The position numbers were made by a program, and so were the translations under genes. Under the pieces are notes generated by a model that was given only the letters and a program-made list of their open reading frames with translations, was not told the DNA's origin and searched no databases. Shown here in pieces: positions 1 through 8,737 of a stretch of DNA of 64,000 nt. Source of the stretch: Lactococcus protaetiae (GTDB lineage: Bacteria > Bacillota > Bacilli > Lactobacillales > Streptococcaceae); NCBI RefSeq assembly GCF_006965445.1, contig NZ_CP041356.1:2632019-2696018 (forward strand), in the 5' to 3' direction. Within the stretch, counting starts at the first letter, position 1, and every line of letters starts with the position of its first letter.

Positions 1-418
1 AGGCACAACCAATAATCCAACTTGCCAATCGAGAAATTCCGACGATATAAAGAATATAAATAATCATAAAATAGCCAGGATGACTGGAATTATCAACTTG
101 GGTCATCAGTGGGAAAAGACTGACTAGCATGAGAAATATGGTATATGCAAAGATTTGCCAGCCTGATAATTTATGAACCTTAGAAAAAAATTTTGTAAAC
201 TGAAAGTAAAAACTCACAACGACAAGAAAACTCACGAAAAAAATAATCAGCGAACTTATCGTTTTGGAAAAATCATAATGTCCACCTCGAAGTACCATTG
301 GCAACGGAATTTCCAGTACCATAATCGTCGCAATAATTGACATCACAGCGTCTGTAAAGCTTTTTAGTGAGGAAACCATATGCCCCTCATAAACTGCAAC
401 TTTTCGTTTTTTATTCAT
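1..418 (-). CDS. TMEM175/DUF1211-like membrane protein, C-terminal part outside window
   Basis: The reading frame runs off the left edge; 139 codons are visible. The N-terminal part contains SFTDAVMSI, close to the FSDAVFAI signature of the TMEM175/DUF1211 potassium-channel-like family, followed by hydrophobic segments (roughly residues 50-70, 88-105 and 118-135). The first ATG is only 5 bases past the cysE stop and its AGGA overlaps that stop, which suggests translational coupling. A second in-frame ATG at codon 14 has a better GAGGGG site and could be the real start. The family assignment rests on the FTDAV motif and the hydrophobic layout, so ion selectivity is not claimed. Confidence 0.7.
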   Translation of the reverse strand, partial: MNKKRKVAVYEGHMVSSLKSFTDAVMSIIATIMVLEIPLPMVLRGGHYDFSKTISSLIIFFVSFLVVVSFYFQFTKFFSKVHKLSGWQIFAYTIFLMLVSLFPLMTQVDNSSHPGYFMIIYILYIVGISRLASWIIGCA

Positions 419-422
419 ATTC

Positions 423-1022
423 CTACAAATGCGACGAATGATAACTCGCTTCGCGTCTTTCTTCAATTGTCATGATTTTCTCAACATCTTTTTTGCCGTT
501 AATTCGAACAACTTTTGCTGGTATACCAACGACTGTTACGTTGGCTGGAACATCGGTTACAACCACTGCGCTAGCGCCAACTTTTGCGTTTTCACCAATT
601 TCAATTGGTCCTAATAACTGCGAATGGGCAGAGATAAGTGCACCTTGACGTACTGTAGGGTGTCTTTTCCCTTTATCTTTTCCTGTCCCGCCAAGTGTCA
701 CCCCATGATACAATTTGACATTAGACTCAACGATTGCAGTCTCACCAATCACAAGGCCTGATCCGTGGTCAATGAACACACCTGTTGAAATCTCTGCTCC
801 CGGATGAATCTCAATCTGTGTCCAAAAACGCCAAAATTGTGAGTGCATCCGAGCAAGTAACTTTAGATTATGTCGCCAAAGCCAATGAGAAAGCCGATGT
901 GCCGCTAAAGCTTTAACTCCTGGGTAAGTCAAAAGAACCTCCAGAGCCGTTCTCGCTGCAGGGTCATTTTCTTTCGTTACTCGAATTGCTTCTCGCCAAA
1001 AACCTTTCTTATTTTTTGCCAT
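423..1022 (-). CDS. cysE: Serine O-acetyltransferase
   Basis: Transfers acetyl from acetyl-CoA to L-serine, giving O-acetylserine, the committed step of cysteine synthesis in the cytosol. At 199 residues it is a short Gram-positive form. The N-terminal helical part (1-70) is followed by a left-handed beta-helix of hexapeptide repeats (about 71-180). FIDHGSGLVIGE (Asp85, His86) and LYHGVTLGGTG (His106) carry the usual active-site Asp/His residues, and the GGTGKDKGKRHP loop is the CoA/serine site. It lies downstream of pnp and the two SseB-like genes, but it also has its own promoter (1057-1087). A membrane protein gene follows immediately. Confidence 0.95.
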   Translation of the reverse strand: MAKNKKGFWREAIRVTKENDPAARTALEVLLTYPGVKALAAHRLSHWLWRHNLKLLARMHSQFWRFWTQIEIHPGAEISTGVFIDHGSGLVIGETAIVESNVKLYHGVTLGGTGKDKGKRHPTVRQGALISAHSQLLGPIEIGENAKVGASAVVVTDVPANVTVVGIPAKVVRINGKKDVEKIMTIEERREASYHSSHL

Positions 1023-1056
1023 TTTTTCCTACTTTTTTAAAAAATACTTATAGTAG

Positions 1057-1087
1057 ATTATACCATAAGCATTGACTGTATTGTTAA
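1057..1087 (-). promoter_or_regulatory. Promoter for cysE
   Basis: On the minus strand there is a TATAAT at 1062-1057 preceded by TGG (extended -10), with TTAACA at 1087-1082. The 19-base spacer is long, but the TGn extension compensates. It lies about 35 bases upstream of the cysE start. Confidence 0.6.
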
Positions 1088-1136
1088 TATCCAAAATTTC
1101 TAAAATTTTTTAGGATTTTTCTTATCATGACACTCT

Positions 1137-1901
1137 TTAATCAGACAACTCGCCCCATGTACTCATTGTATCTTGGTAATGTTCTAAATCATCCAATGGA
1201 TTGATTGTAATTCCTGAAGCATTTTCAAACCTGTTTGTCACATCTTCTGGATGCAATAACTCATGGATTGTTAAAAACAAAACTTGCCCATTATTTTCTT
1301 TGAAAGGTTGACTAAAATATGGTTCATCATACCATTTTGACAAACTATCCAGATTATCAAACAAAGGCAAATACTCTTGCTCATCCTGAGCAACTAGATT
1401 TGGAAAAATTCGTTCACTTTCTGAAACAAAAGCTGGGATGAGATAATATTTTTCCATCTTAGAAGCAGATTGATTCTCTGGGCTAAAAAGTGTGTTCAAA
1501 ATATCAGTATAATGTGTCAAAAATTTCGTCAGCTCAGTCGTTCCAAAGTAAGCTGTATTGCCTGTGTCTTCATCTTGGGGCAATTTTGGATTGACTGCAA
1601 TAATATCAATATCAGTTTCTTTCAGAAGTTCGATAACTTCAATAATCGAATGGAGTTCCCACTCTGTTTCAAAGTCTGTCAGTTCTGACAGAAAAATATT
1701 CAAATCATTTTCTGTTGTAAACACAGGTATCGCTTTTCGCTCTGCCATTGGCACGTAAAAAACCTTTTTAGGAGCTAAGACCGGAAATTGATGAAAGGCA
1801 TAAGCCAATGACAAATCCTCCATAAAAGCCCCAGGATTCGCTAAGGACAGACGCAAACGTTCATCTAACTCCGAATTAATATTGTAAGTTGCCATCATCA
1901 T
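1137..1901 (-). CDS. SseB-family protein, paralogue 1
   Basis: A 254-residue protein recognisable as SseB-like from the N-terminal pattern around KAIPVFTTENDLNIFL (about residues 55-70), which matches the 'PVFTS...L..F' core of the SseB N-terminal domain. It is a full-length paralogue of the gene at 2300-3052: both share a Y-x-IPAFV / YFVPAFV strand, a YLPLFDN / YIPLFDN segment, a W-Y-x-EPYF segment and an ITINPLD / VTINPLD C-terminal block. No signal peptide or membrane segment is seen, so it is probably cytosolic. The molecular role of Gram-positive SseB-like proteins is not established. The coding sequence contains one CTGTCAG/CTGACAG palindrome at 1676-1691. Start: three consecutive ATG codons; the first is annotated, but any could be used. 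Confidence 0.75.
   Translation of the reverse strand: MMMATYNINSELDERLRLSLANPGAFMEDLSLAYAFHQFPVLAPKKVFYVPMAERKAIPVFTTENDLNIFLSELTDFETEWELHSIIEVIELLKETDIDIIAVNPKLPQDEDTGNTAYFGTTELTKFLTHYTDILNTLFSPENQSASKMEKYYLIPAFVSESERIFPNLVAQDEQEYLPLFDNLDSLSKWYDEPYFSQPFKENNGQVLFLTIHELLHPEDVTNRFENASGITINPLDDLEHYQDTMSTWGELSD
1676..1691. repeat. CTGTCAG-TT-CTGACAG palindrome inside coding sequence
   Basis: Seven-base inverted arms around TT within the SseB-like gene, translated as part of LSELTD. One member of the dispersed palindrome family described in the findings. Confidence 0.75.
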
Positions 1902-2299
1902 TGCTGACAGGCTGTCAACGTACTGACAAAAAAGATTATTTCCCTTCTTGACACTATTTAACTTCTTGCGCCATCTTCACTACGTTACGCTATCCGTTTG
2001 CTTAGCAAGCAAGCTTGCAAGAGAAAAAGGAGGACCTTGCAGTTCATCTACTAAATCCATTACGTAGATTTAGAGGTGAACTAAGTATGAGCAAGAAGGC
2101 TTCTTTGAGCTACTTATCTAGCTGTTACGACTAGAAATTATACTTTGACAAACTGCTTTTACAGCTTTTCCATTATTTTTTGTCTATGTTTAGAGTCCGT
2201 CAGCATACTGATAGACTGCTATTATCAATTTCTTTATATCAAATGTATTGATTTAACCCTGTCAGTACTGACAGAAAATCTACACATACTTTTACCAAC
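1902..2299. repeat. Intergenic repeat locus between the SseB paralogues
   Basis: This gap between two same-strand paralogues holds no gene I can support. It contains pieces of the dispersed modules: a 'cttcactacg-ttacgctatc' block, a 'gcttagcaag-caagcttgca' block, and a hairpin around 2046-2088 (GTTCATCTACTAAATC pairing imperfectly with GATTTAGAGGTGAAC). Two CTGTCAG-type palindromes follow near 2196-2215 (degenerate) and at 2259-2274 (perfect). Confidence 0.65.
2259..2274. repeat. CTGTCAG-TA-CTGACAG palindrome
   Basis: Perfect 16-base palindrome, 26 bases beyond the end of the second SseB-like gene; it could fold as a hairpin at the 3' end of that transcript. Confidence 0.75.
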
Positions 2300-3052
2300 T
2301 CACACTTCACCACGCAATTGTGCCCAACTCACCAATGTTTTTTCAAACTCAGAAATATCATAATCTAAAGGATTAATCGTCACTCCTGCCGCAAACGAAA
2401 ATTCATTTCGACCTGTCTTTGGATTCATCAAATCATCAATTGTCATCACCAAGATTTCGCCCGAATTATCATTCAAAATATGCTGAAAATAAGGTTCTGA
2501 ATACCACGTCAACAACGATTCAAAATTATCAAACAAAGGAATATACGAACGCTCATCTGGTGCAGTCAGGGCAGCAAATCGTCGCTCCGAGCCTGCTAAA
2601 GCATTGTTGTTATCCACAAAAGCGGGAACAAAATATCTTCTCTCAAGCTTGCCAACCCTTGCATTCAAAGCAAACTCTGCCAGAAGCTTTTCGTATTTTT
2701 CCTGCATATTACGAAATGAATCTAGGCTCCAATACTGCTGATTCCCTCGATTTTCCACATGTAAAGGGCGAACATTGAAACCAATCGTGTCTGCATCATT
2801 AGTGTTTTGTAGCAGATTGTCAATCATGCATAAATCAAAATCCACTTTTTGCTCAAAATTTGCCTGAAAAAGTGCTGCCGATTTCTTTGACGTAAAAACA
2901 GGCAAGACTTTATTTTCCCGAATGTTTAAACACAACTTTTCTTTCAAAGCAAAAACAGGCGTCTTTTTAAGTTCTACCATGAAGTCCAATTCATCAATTA
3001 AGCGCTTATTAGCAATTGCTGCACGTAATTTTGGTTCTAATTCTTCATTCAT
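2300..3052 (-). CDS. SseB-family protein, paralogue 2
   Basis: A 250-residue SseB-like protein, homologous along its length to the neighbour at 1137-1901 (see the shared IPAFV/VPAFV, PLFDN, EPYF and TINPLD blocks). The N-terminal core reads KVLPVFTSKKSAALF, the best match to the SseB N-terminal domain in the window. Its ATG overlaps the pnp stop (TAATG), so translation is probably coupled to pnp and it belongs to the pnp operon. No membrane segment or signal peptide is seen. Function unknown; the position next to pnp does not by itself imply a role in RNA decay. Confidence 0.75.
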   Translation of the reverse strand: MNEELEPKLRAAIANKRLIDELDFMVELKKTPVFALKEKLCLNIRENKVLPVFTSKKSAALFQANFEQKVDFDLCMIDNLLQNTNDADTIGFNVRPLHVENRGNQQYWSLDSFRNMQEKYEKLLAEFALNARVGKLERRYFVPAFVDNNNALAGSERRFAALTAPDERSYIPLFDNFESLLTWYSEPYFQHILNDNSGEILVMTIDDLMNPKTGRNEFSFAAGVTINPLDYDISEFEKTLVSWAQLRGEV

Positions 3053-5358
3053 TATTCTGGCTTTTTAGTTGAAAGCTCAGGAAATTCATTATCTAGACGA
3101 GGTTTACGGTCACGGCGTTCAAAGTTATGTCCACTGTTTCCATTACGGTCATTATTGCGACGTTCAAAACCGTTATTACCACGTCCATTTCCATTGCGAC
3201 GGTCTCCGTTTTCACGGCGTTCACGTGGCTTACGCTCTGGCTCTACATAGCCTTCAGGTTTCTCAACCAAAGCACGCATTGAAGCATCAACACGCCCTTT
3301 TTCATCAATTTTCATGATTTTAACCTTGACAATATCACCAAGTTTCACAACATCTTCAACATTAGCTGTACGTGCCCAAGCCATTTCAGAAATGTGAACC
3401 ATTGCATCTGTTTTACCAAAAAGATTCACAAATGCACCAAATTTTTCGATACGAACAACTTTTGCTTCATAAATATCGCCAACTTTTGCTTCACGCACCA
3501 ACTCGGTAATAATTTCCTTAGCACGATTAATTGCAGCTTGATCTGGCGAGAAGATTGAACAAAGTCCATCTTCATCAATGTCAATTTTAACACCTGTTTC
3601 AGCGATAATTTTGTCAATTTGTTCGCCACCTTTACCAATAACCACTTTGATTTTATCCACTGGAATCGTAATCGTGTCAATTTTTGGAGCAGATGGTGCC
3701 AATTCTTTGCGTGGTTCTGCTATCGTTGCTTCAATCAAATCCAAAATTTGGAAACGGGCTTTCTTCGCTTGTGCCAACGCTTCGGCAAGAATTTCAGGCG
3801 TAATACCAGAAATTTTGATGTCCATTTGAAGCGCTGTAATCCCTTCACGTGTCCCTGCTACTTTAAAGTCCATATCACCAAAGTGATCTTCAAGCCCTTG
3901 AATATCAGTCAAAATTGTATAATTTGCACCATCAGAAATCAAGCCCATCGCAATTCCAGCTACAGGTGCTTTGATAGGGACACCACCAGCCATAAGCGCA
4001 AGCGTTCCCGCACAAATCGAAGCCTGTGAAGATGAACCATTAGATTCTAAGACTTCGGCAACTAAACGAATGGCATAAGGGAATTCTTCAAGCGTAGGTA
4101 GAACTTGTGCTAAAGCCCGTTCACCGAGCGCACCATGACCAATTTCACGACGCCCTGGCGCACCATATCGACCCGTTTCTCCAACAGAGTATTGTGGGAA
4201 ATTATAATGGTGCATAAAGCGTTTTTTATATTCGTCATCAAGTCCATCAATTGTTTGTGCTTCACCCATTGGTGCCAAAGTCAAAGTTGACAAAGCTTGT
4301 GTTTGCCCACGAGTAAACAAACCTGTCCCATGTGTAATTGTGCGTGGTGTAAAGTCAATTTCAGCATCAAGTGGACGGATTTCATCAATTTTACGACCAT
4401 CAGGACGTACTTTATCTTCCGTAATCAATCGACGAACTTCTGCGTGTTCCATTCCTTCAAGAATTTCAGCAACATCACGAATAATAGTTGCAAAATTTTC
4501 ATCAGATTCGTATTTTTCACTATAAGCTGCAATGACTACATCTTTAACTGCTTGAGTTGCCGCTTCACGCGCCAATTTTTCCTCAACTTGTACTGCTTTT
4601 TGCAAATCAGAATTGTACTGTGCGATAATCTCTGCTTTGAGTTCTTGGTCAACGTGCAAAAGTTCAACATCCGCTTTCTCTTTACCAACTTTTGCTACAA
4701 TTTCATTTTGAAACTCAATCAATTCTTTCACAGCAGCATGACCTGCTAGTAATGCGCCAAGCATAACGTCTTCAGAGAGTTCTTTCGCTCCAGATTCGAC
4801 CATATTAATGGCATTAATATTACCAGCAACAGAAAGCTCCAAACTTGAAGCTTCCACTTGGGTAACAGATGGGTTGATGACATACGCACCATCAACATAA
4901 GCCACTTCAACACCAGCAATTGGTCCATCAAACGGAATATCGGAAATTGCAAGTGCAAGAGATGAACCAAACATTGCAGCCATACGAGCAGAGGCATTTT
5001 CATCATAAGAAAGCACAGTATTAATGACTTGCACTTCATTGCGGAAGCCTTCTGCAAACATTGGACGAATAGGACGGTCAATCAGACGAGCAGTCAATGT
5101 TGCATCAGTTGAAGGACGTGCTTCACGTTTATTGAATCCTCCTGGAAACTTCCCAGCAGCGTACATTTTTTCTTCATAGTTCACTTGAAGTGGGAAAAAA
5201 TCTCCTGTAGCCATTTTTTTAGACATTGTTGCTGCAGTCAATACCGTTGTATCTCCATAACGAACAACAACCGCACCATTTGCTTGTTTTGCTACTTGTC
5301 CCGTTTCAACAGTCAAAGTTCGTCCTGCGAACTCCATAGAAAATGTTTCTTTTGCCAA
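3052..5358 (-). CDS. pnp: Polyribonucleotide nucleotidyltransferase (PNPase)
   Basis: Phosphorolytic 3'-to-5' exoribonuclease of the RNA degradosome, working as a trimer in the cytosol. The 768 residues show two RNase PH domains (about 5-215 and 310-540) separated by a helical linker, then a KH domain ([20 protein letters not shown], about 555-610) and an S1 domain ([21 protein letters not shown], about 620-690). The C-terminal tail is rich in Arg, Asn and Gly, as expected of an RNA-binding tail. The start is TTG, preceded by a strong AAGGAG five bases away. A long leader of about 510 bases separates it from the likely promoter at 5877. The stop overlaps the next start. Confidence 0.97.
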   Translation of the reverse strand: MAKETFSMEFAGRTLTVETGQVAKQANGAVVVRYGDTTVLTAATMSKKMATGDFFPLQVNYEEKMYAAGKFPGGFNKREARPSTDATLTARLIDRPIRPMFAEGFRNEVQVINTVLSYDENASARMAAMFGSSLALAISDIPFDGPIAGVEVAYVDGAYVINPSVTQVEASSLELSVAGNINAINMVESGAKELSEDVMLGALLAGHAAVKELIEFQNEIVAKVGKEKADVELLHVDQELKAEIIAQYNSDLQKAVQVEEKLAREAATQAVKDVVIAAYSEKYESDENFATIIRDVAEILEGMEHAEVRRLITEDKVRPDGRKIDEIRPLDAEIDFTPRTITHGTGLFTRGQTQALSTLTLAPMGEAQTIDGLDDEYKKRFMHHYNFPQYSVGETGRYGAPGRREIGHGALGERALAQVLPTLEEFPYAIRLVAEVLESNGSSSQASICAGTLALMAGGVPIKAPVAGIAMGLISDGANYTILTDIQGLEDHFGDMDFKVAGTREGITALQMDIKISGITPEILAEALAQAKKARFQILDLIEATIAEPRKELAPSAPKIDTITIPVDKIKVVIGKGGEQIDKIIAETGVKIDIDEDGLCSIFSPDQAAINRAKEIITELVREAKVGDIYEAKVVRIEKFGAFVNLFGKTDAMVHISEMAWARTANVEDVVKLGDIVKVKIMKIDEKGRVDASMRALVEKPEGYVEPERKPRERRENGDRRNGNGRGNNGFERRNNDRNGNSGHNFERRDRKPRLDNEFPELSTKKPE

Positions 5359-5876
5359 TTTTTCTCCTTAACATAGCTTGCCAAAAGGATTCGATATGTT
5401 TTTATTAAGCGCGGACTTGCACCAGCTTATCCTATGCCTTGCGTATAAATGGAAAAGCATCGCTTTTCTTATTCACAATCTTATCACTTTTACAATCTAG
5501 TTCATCGTCTTTTGCGATGTTCTTTTTTAATTTCTACGTGTTTCTAAACAAAAATCAATCTATCATATAAATTTCAATTTACTATATCACCCGCAACTTC
5601 ACGGTACCACCAGTTACAGTTTAATAGCTGGTTTTGACTCATCACCTTAAAGCAAATGAAGTCAAGACTTATTCAGTGGGAGTTTCGTAAAACATTTGTC
5701 CATTTTCTCTAGTCACTGAAGCGACTGATAAAAGGGCAACTCACCACTGAACTTAGTCGGACGAAATTCGAAGCTTAGCACGCACTTGCTTTGATGAACA
5801 TTTCATAAAGTAAAGTAAAGTAAAGTAACGAATATAATGACAAACTCATTTTTGCATAGAACAACACGTATGTCCC
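5359..5876 (-). promoter_or_regulatory. Long structured leader of pnp containing a repeat module
   Basis: If transcription starts from the TATAAT at 5882-5877, pnp mRNA has about 510 bases of leader. Near the gene it can fold a perfect stem GAAAAGC-GAT-GCTTTTC (about 5450-5470) and a CATAG...CTATG closing helix around a small GC-rich stem (about 5380-5440). Around 5595-5610 the minus strand reads GGTGGTACCGTG, which resembles a T-box core but has no terminator after it. From about 5646 to 5795 lies a copy of repeat module B (also at 37.5, 41.0 and 59.0 kb), oriented toward pnp, then a short AAAGT tandem repeat at about 5812-5826. Confidence 0.5.
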
Positions 5877-5882
5877 ATTATA
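5877..5882 (-). promoter_or_regulatory. Probable -10 of the pnp operon promoter
   Basis: TATAAT on the minus strand directly after the terminator of the upstream lipoprotein gene. No good -35 is seen at 16-18 bases, so the assignment is tentative. Confidence 0.45.
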
Positions 5883-5897
5883 CTATATTTTAGCAAA

Positions 5898-5923
5898 GAA
5901 AAAAAGGCTCACAGGGAGCCTTT
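5898..5923 (-). terminator. Rho-independent terminator after the lipoprotein gene
   Basis: AAAGGCTC ... GAGCCTTT hairpin followed on the minus strand by a run of seven T; ends the transcript of the gene at 5999-7144. Confidence 0.8.
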
Positions 5924-5998
5924 CTATTGATAAAATTGACTAATACTATTTAACACCTAACTGCGTTAATAACAGATCTAGAGATGAGCTAGTATAAA

Positions 5999-7144
5999 TT
6001 AGCTAGCAGTTTTTACACCAACAGTACCAGTTACTTTGAATTGGTTAGCAGCTGGAAGTGCTTTATAAGCATCAAGTTGGTCTTGAGTTGCGAAGTAGAG
6101 ATTACCAGTAATCGTAGAAACTGACAAGGCACCTGATGCATCTTTCATACCACGTGATTGAAGAGAAGCATTTTCTCCCACGTATACGTCACCTTTAACA
6201 TTACCGCCTTCAAAGTCAGTTGCTGGAGAGTTTACAATCAAACGTCCAACAGTCAAAGTGAAGGTTTTTGTAATTTGGTGTGAGTCATTTGTTGTTGCCA
6301 AAGCGAGTGTACGTTGAACTACACCGGCTTCATTGAGGAATGTACCATCAACAGTAATATCTTTACCTGAAGCATCAACATCACCACTAGCAGCGACAAG
6401 GAATGAACCATTTTTACCAAGACCTGAAGCAAATACGCTTGCATCTGTTGTACCAGTTGTTGCACCTGTTTGTACATCTGAACCGTTACCTTTGAATAAA
6501 TAAGTTACATTTCCGTGAGGTCCTGCTGTGATTGCACCACCTTCAACTTTAACCACATCTCCTGCAACAACTGAAGTCGTACCTGTTACTTTAACTTTTT
6601 GTGCTTCTGGAAGTTGGTTGTAAGCATCAAGAAGATCTTGGCTTGCAAATGTCAAATTACCATCAATTGTTGCTTGTCCAGCGACACCTTGACCTGTTTG
6701 CCCATGGAAGCCTGCTGCAAATACATCTACGTTACCTTTTACTGTACCGTTTGAGATGTAGAAACCTGGAGATTTAACTTCGATTTTATCTACTGTCAAT
6801 GTGTAACGATCAGTGATTTTATGGTTAGCATCTTGGTTATAAATTGCCAATTTACGAGCAACTACACTATCACCAAGGAAAAGTCCTTCAACTGTCAAAG
6901 TCTTACCAGAAGCGTCCATATCACCTTTTGTTGCGTTCAACCAAGCACCATTTTTAGCGAAACCTTTTTGAAGGTCTGCAAAACTGTCTGTACCAGCTGT
7001 TGCTCCAGCGAACACTTCAGCTTTTGATGATTGTTCTGTTTTTGTGTCTTTAGAACTTGAGTTGTTATTATTTCCACAAGCAGCAAGCAAAGATACTGAG
7101 AGTACTGAAACTGCAAGAAGCGAAATTACTTTTGTTTTCTTCAT
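5999..7144 (-). CDS. Two-repeat surface lipoprotein of unknown function
   Basis: A 381-residue predicted lipoprotein: Lys-rich start, hydrophobic stretch, and lipobox LAAC with Cys at about residue 23, followed by an Asn/Ser linker typical of a mature lipoprotein tether. The rest is an internal duplication of a domain of about 150 residues (about 45-200 and 230-380). Matching blocks are GFAKNGAWLNATKGDMDASGK with GLGKNGSFLVAASGDVDASGK, ITDRYTLTVDKIEVKSPG with ITKTFTLTVGRLIVNSPA, and NLTFASQDLLDAYNQLP with NLYFATQDQLDAYKALP. I do not recognise the domain; beta-rich, Gly/Asn-rich composition suggests an extracellular adhesive or scaffold role. It is monocistronic, with a near-consensus promoter and a terminator. 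Confidence 0.75.
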   Translation of the reverse strand: MKKTKVISLLAVSVLSVSLLAACGNNNNSSSKDTKTEQSSKAEVFAGATAGTDSFADLQKGFAKNGAWLNATKGDMDASGKTLTVEGLFLGDSVVARKLAIYNQDANHKITDRYTLTVDKIEVKSPGFYISNGTVKGNVDVFAAGFHGQTGQGVAGQATIDGNLTFASQDLLDAYNQLPEAQKVKVTGTTSVVAGDVVKVEGGAITAGPHGNVTYLFKGNGSDVQTGATTGTTDASVFASGLGKNGSFLVAASGDVDASGKDITVDGTFLNEAGVVQRTLALATTNDSHQITKTFTLTVGRLIVNSPATDFEGGNVKGDVYVGENASLQSRGMKDASGALSVSTITGNLYFATQDQLDAYKALPAANQFKVTGTVGVKTAS

Positions 7145-7211
7145 TTTCTTTTCTCCTAAAAAGATAAATATTTTAATCGTGACAGATACCTTTCACGAAA
7201 CTTACACGGAT

Positions 7212-7240
7212 ATTATAGCATTTCAGACCGTTAAATGCAA
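7212..7240 (-). promoter_or_regulatory. Promoter for the two-repeat lipoprotein gene
   Basis: TTGCAT at 7240-7235, 17-base spacer, TATAAT at 7217-7212 on the minus strand: a near-consensus housekeeping promoter 68 bases upstream of the start. The rest of 7145-7530, up to prs, is AT-rich and shows no gene; I could not choose a prs promoter in it with confidence. Confidence 0.8.
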
Positions 7241-7530
7241 GAGTTTGCCGAAAACTTCACAAAGTTCACATTTATTTTTATGTAAATGTTTCCAAAACTT
7301 ATTATATCAGCGTTTATGAACGTTTTTGTTATTTTTAAAAACCATAAGTTTGTGAAGTTTAATACTTTTTACATAACTAACAAAAAGTTGCTTATTTTAC
7401 ATTTCATTGACTTGTTGCCACCTCATTTTGTTTTTTCTATAAAACTTCCGTTCAGTATAGACTATGAAAATTATTATAATTTTGATAAAATAGACCTATA
7501 TCATTTCACAATAGAAAATGGAGAAAAATT

Positions 7531-8496
7531 GTGGTTTACTCTGATTCACACCTAAAGCTTTTTGCCTTGAATTCAAACCCAGGCCTTGCCGAGAAAATTA
7601 GCCAGTTTACTGGAATTCCTTTGGGGAAACTCTCTTCAAAACAATTTTCCGATGGCGAAATCATGATTAATATGGAAGAAAGCGTCCGTAGTCAGGATGT
7701 TTTTATCATTCAATCTACGAGCTGTCCTGTTAATGACCATCTTTGGGAGCTTTTGATTATGATTGATGCTTGTAAACGTGCATCTGCTCATACAATCAAT
7801 GTTGTTATTCCTTACTTTGGTTATGCTAGACAAGACCGCACTGCAACTTCGCGCGAACCGATTACTGCGAAACTCGTTGCCGATATGATTGTTAAAGCTG
7901 GTGCAGACCGTGTTTTGACACTTGATATTCATGCCGTACAGGTTCAAGGTTTCTTTGATATCCCCGTAGATAACCTTTTTACCGTACCGCTTTTCGCCGA
8001 TTATTACCGTAGAAATGGTTTATTTGGTGATGATGTTATCGTTGTAGCTCCTAAAAATTCGGGAATCAAACGCGCTCGCTCCCTTGCTGAATATCTTGAA
8101 TCTCCTATCGCTATTGTTGACTACGAAGATGATGACAAGAACCGTGAAAACGGCTACGTAATCGGTAACGTCGAAGGTAAACGTGTTATTCTTATTGATG
8201 ATATTTTGAACACTGGTGTTACCTTTGCAAATGCTGCCAAAGTTGTCCGTAACGCTGGTGCCAGCGAAATCTATGCAGTCGCAAGTCATGGTTTGTTTAC
8301 AACAAATGCTGCTGAAATCCTTGAACAAGCAGATATCAAAGAAATTCTTGTCACAGATTCTGTAGTGACAGAGCATCGTAAACCTTTAAATGTCAAATAT
8401 TTAAGTGCAGCTGAGTACTTGGCTAATGCTATTTTACGTATCCACGAAGGTCGACCTGTTTCACCACTTTTTGAACATGAAAAACCACAAGATTAA
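7531..8496 (+). CDS. prs: Ribose-phosphate pyrophosphokinase (streptococcal Prs2 type)
   Basis: Makes PRPP from ribose 5-phosphate and ATP, for nucleotide, His and Trp synthesis. It is 321 residues long, the usual length. The start is GTG ([10 protein letters not shown]) with GGAG seven bases upstream. YFGYARQDR (ATP/ribose-5-P loop) lies at about 95-103 and the PRPP-binding signature [13 protein letters not shown] at about 220-232. The segment [17 protein letters not shown] replaces the more usual PDHGGV... sequence; this variant is the one found in the second PRPP synthetase of streptococci, which also precedes a cysteine desulfurase gene as here. Confidence 0.93.
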   Translation: MVYSDSHLKLFALNSNPGLAEKISQFTGIPLGKLSSKQFSDGEIMINMEESVRSQDVFIIQSTSCPVNDHLWELLIMIDACKRASAHTINVVIPYFGYARQDRTATSREPITAKLVADMIVKAGADRVLTLDIHAVQVQGFFDIPVDNLFTVPLFADYYRRNGLFGDDVIVVAPKNSGIKRARSLAEYLESPIAIVDYEDDDKNRENGYVIGNVEGKRVILIDDILNTGVTFANAAKVVRNAGASEIYAVASHGLFTTNAAEILEQADIKEILVTDSVVTEHRKPLNVKYLSAAEYLANAILRIHEGRPVSPLFEHEKPQD

Positions 8497-8737
8497 CTTA
8501 CTGACACTGTTTAATTTCTAAAAGTATTTTAGAAATTACTGCGCTCTGTTGTCGCTACTCGCTATTTTGACATAAATGTTTAATGCTAGGTAGTCTGACC
8601 ATCGTTCAGCTATCAATTAGAACTGGTCAGCGTACTGACGGGACAATGACAACCTGTCAGTATGCTAACCATTGCGACTTAGTGAGTATGGATACCGTGC
8701 TACAGCACAGTGTTGGAACAGAAAGAAAAAGATAATC
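8497..8737. repeat. Intergenic gap with hairpin and degenerate palindromes
   Basis: Between prs and nifS. A perfect ATTTCTAAAA-GTA-TTTTAGAAAT hairpin lies at about 8514-8536, without a clear T-run. Degenerate CTGTCAG-type palindromes occur at about 8625-8642 and 8655-8670. No additional gene is seen. Confidence 0.5.

Noticed and set aside
5595..5612. T-box riboswitch upstream of pnp
   Set aside because: Only the GGTGGTACC core is present; no stem I signature or terminator. Kept as an observation, not a feature.
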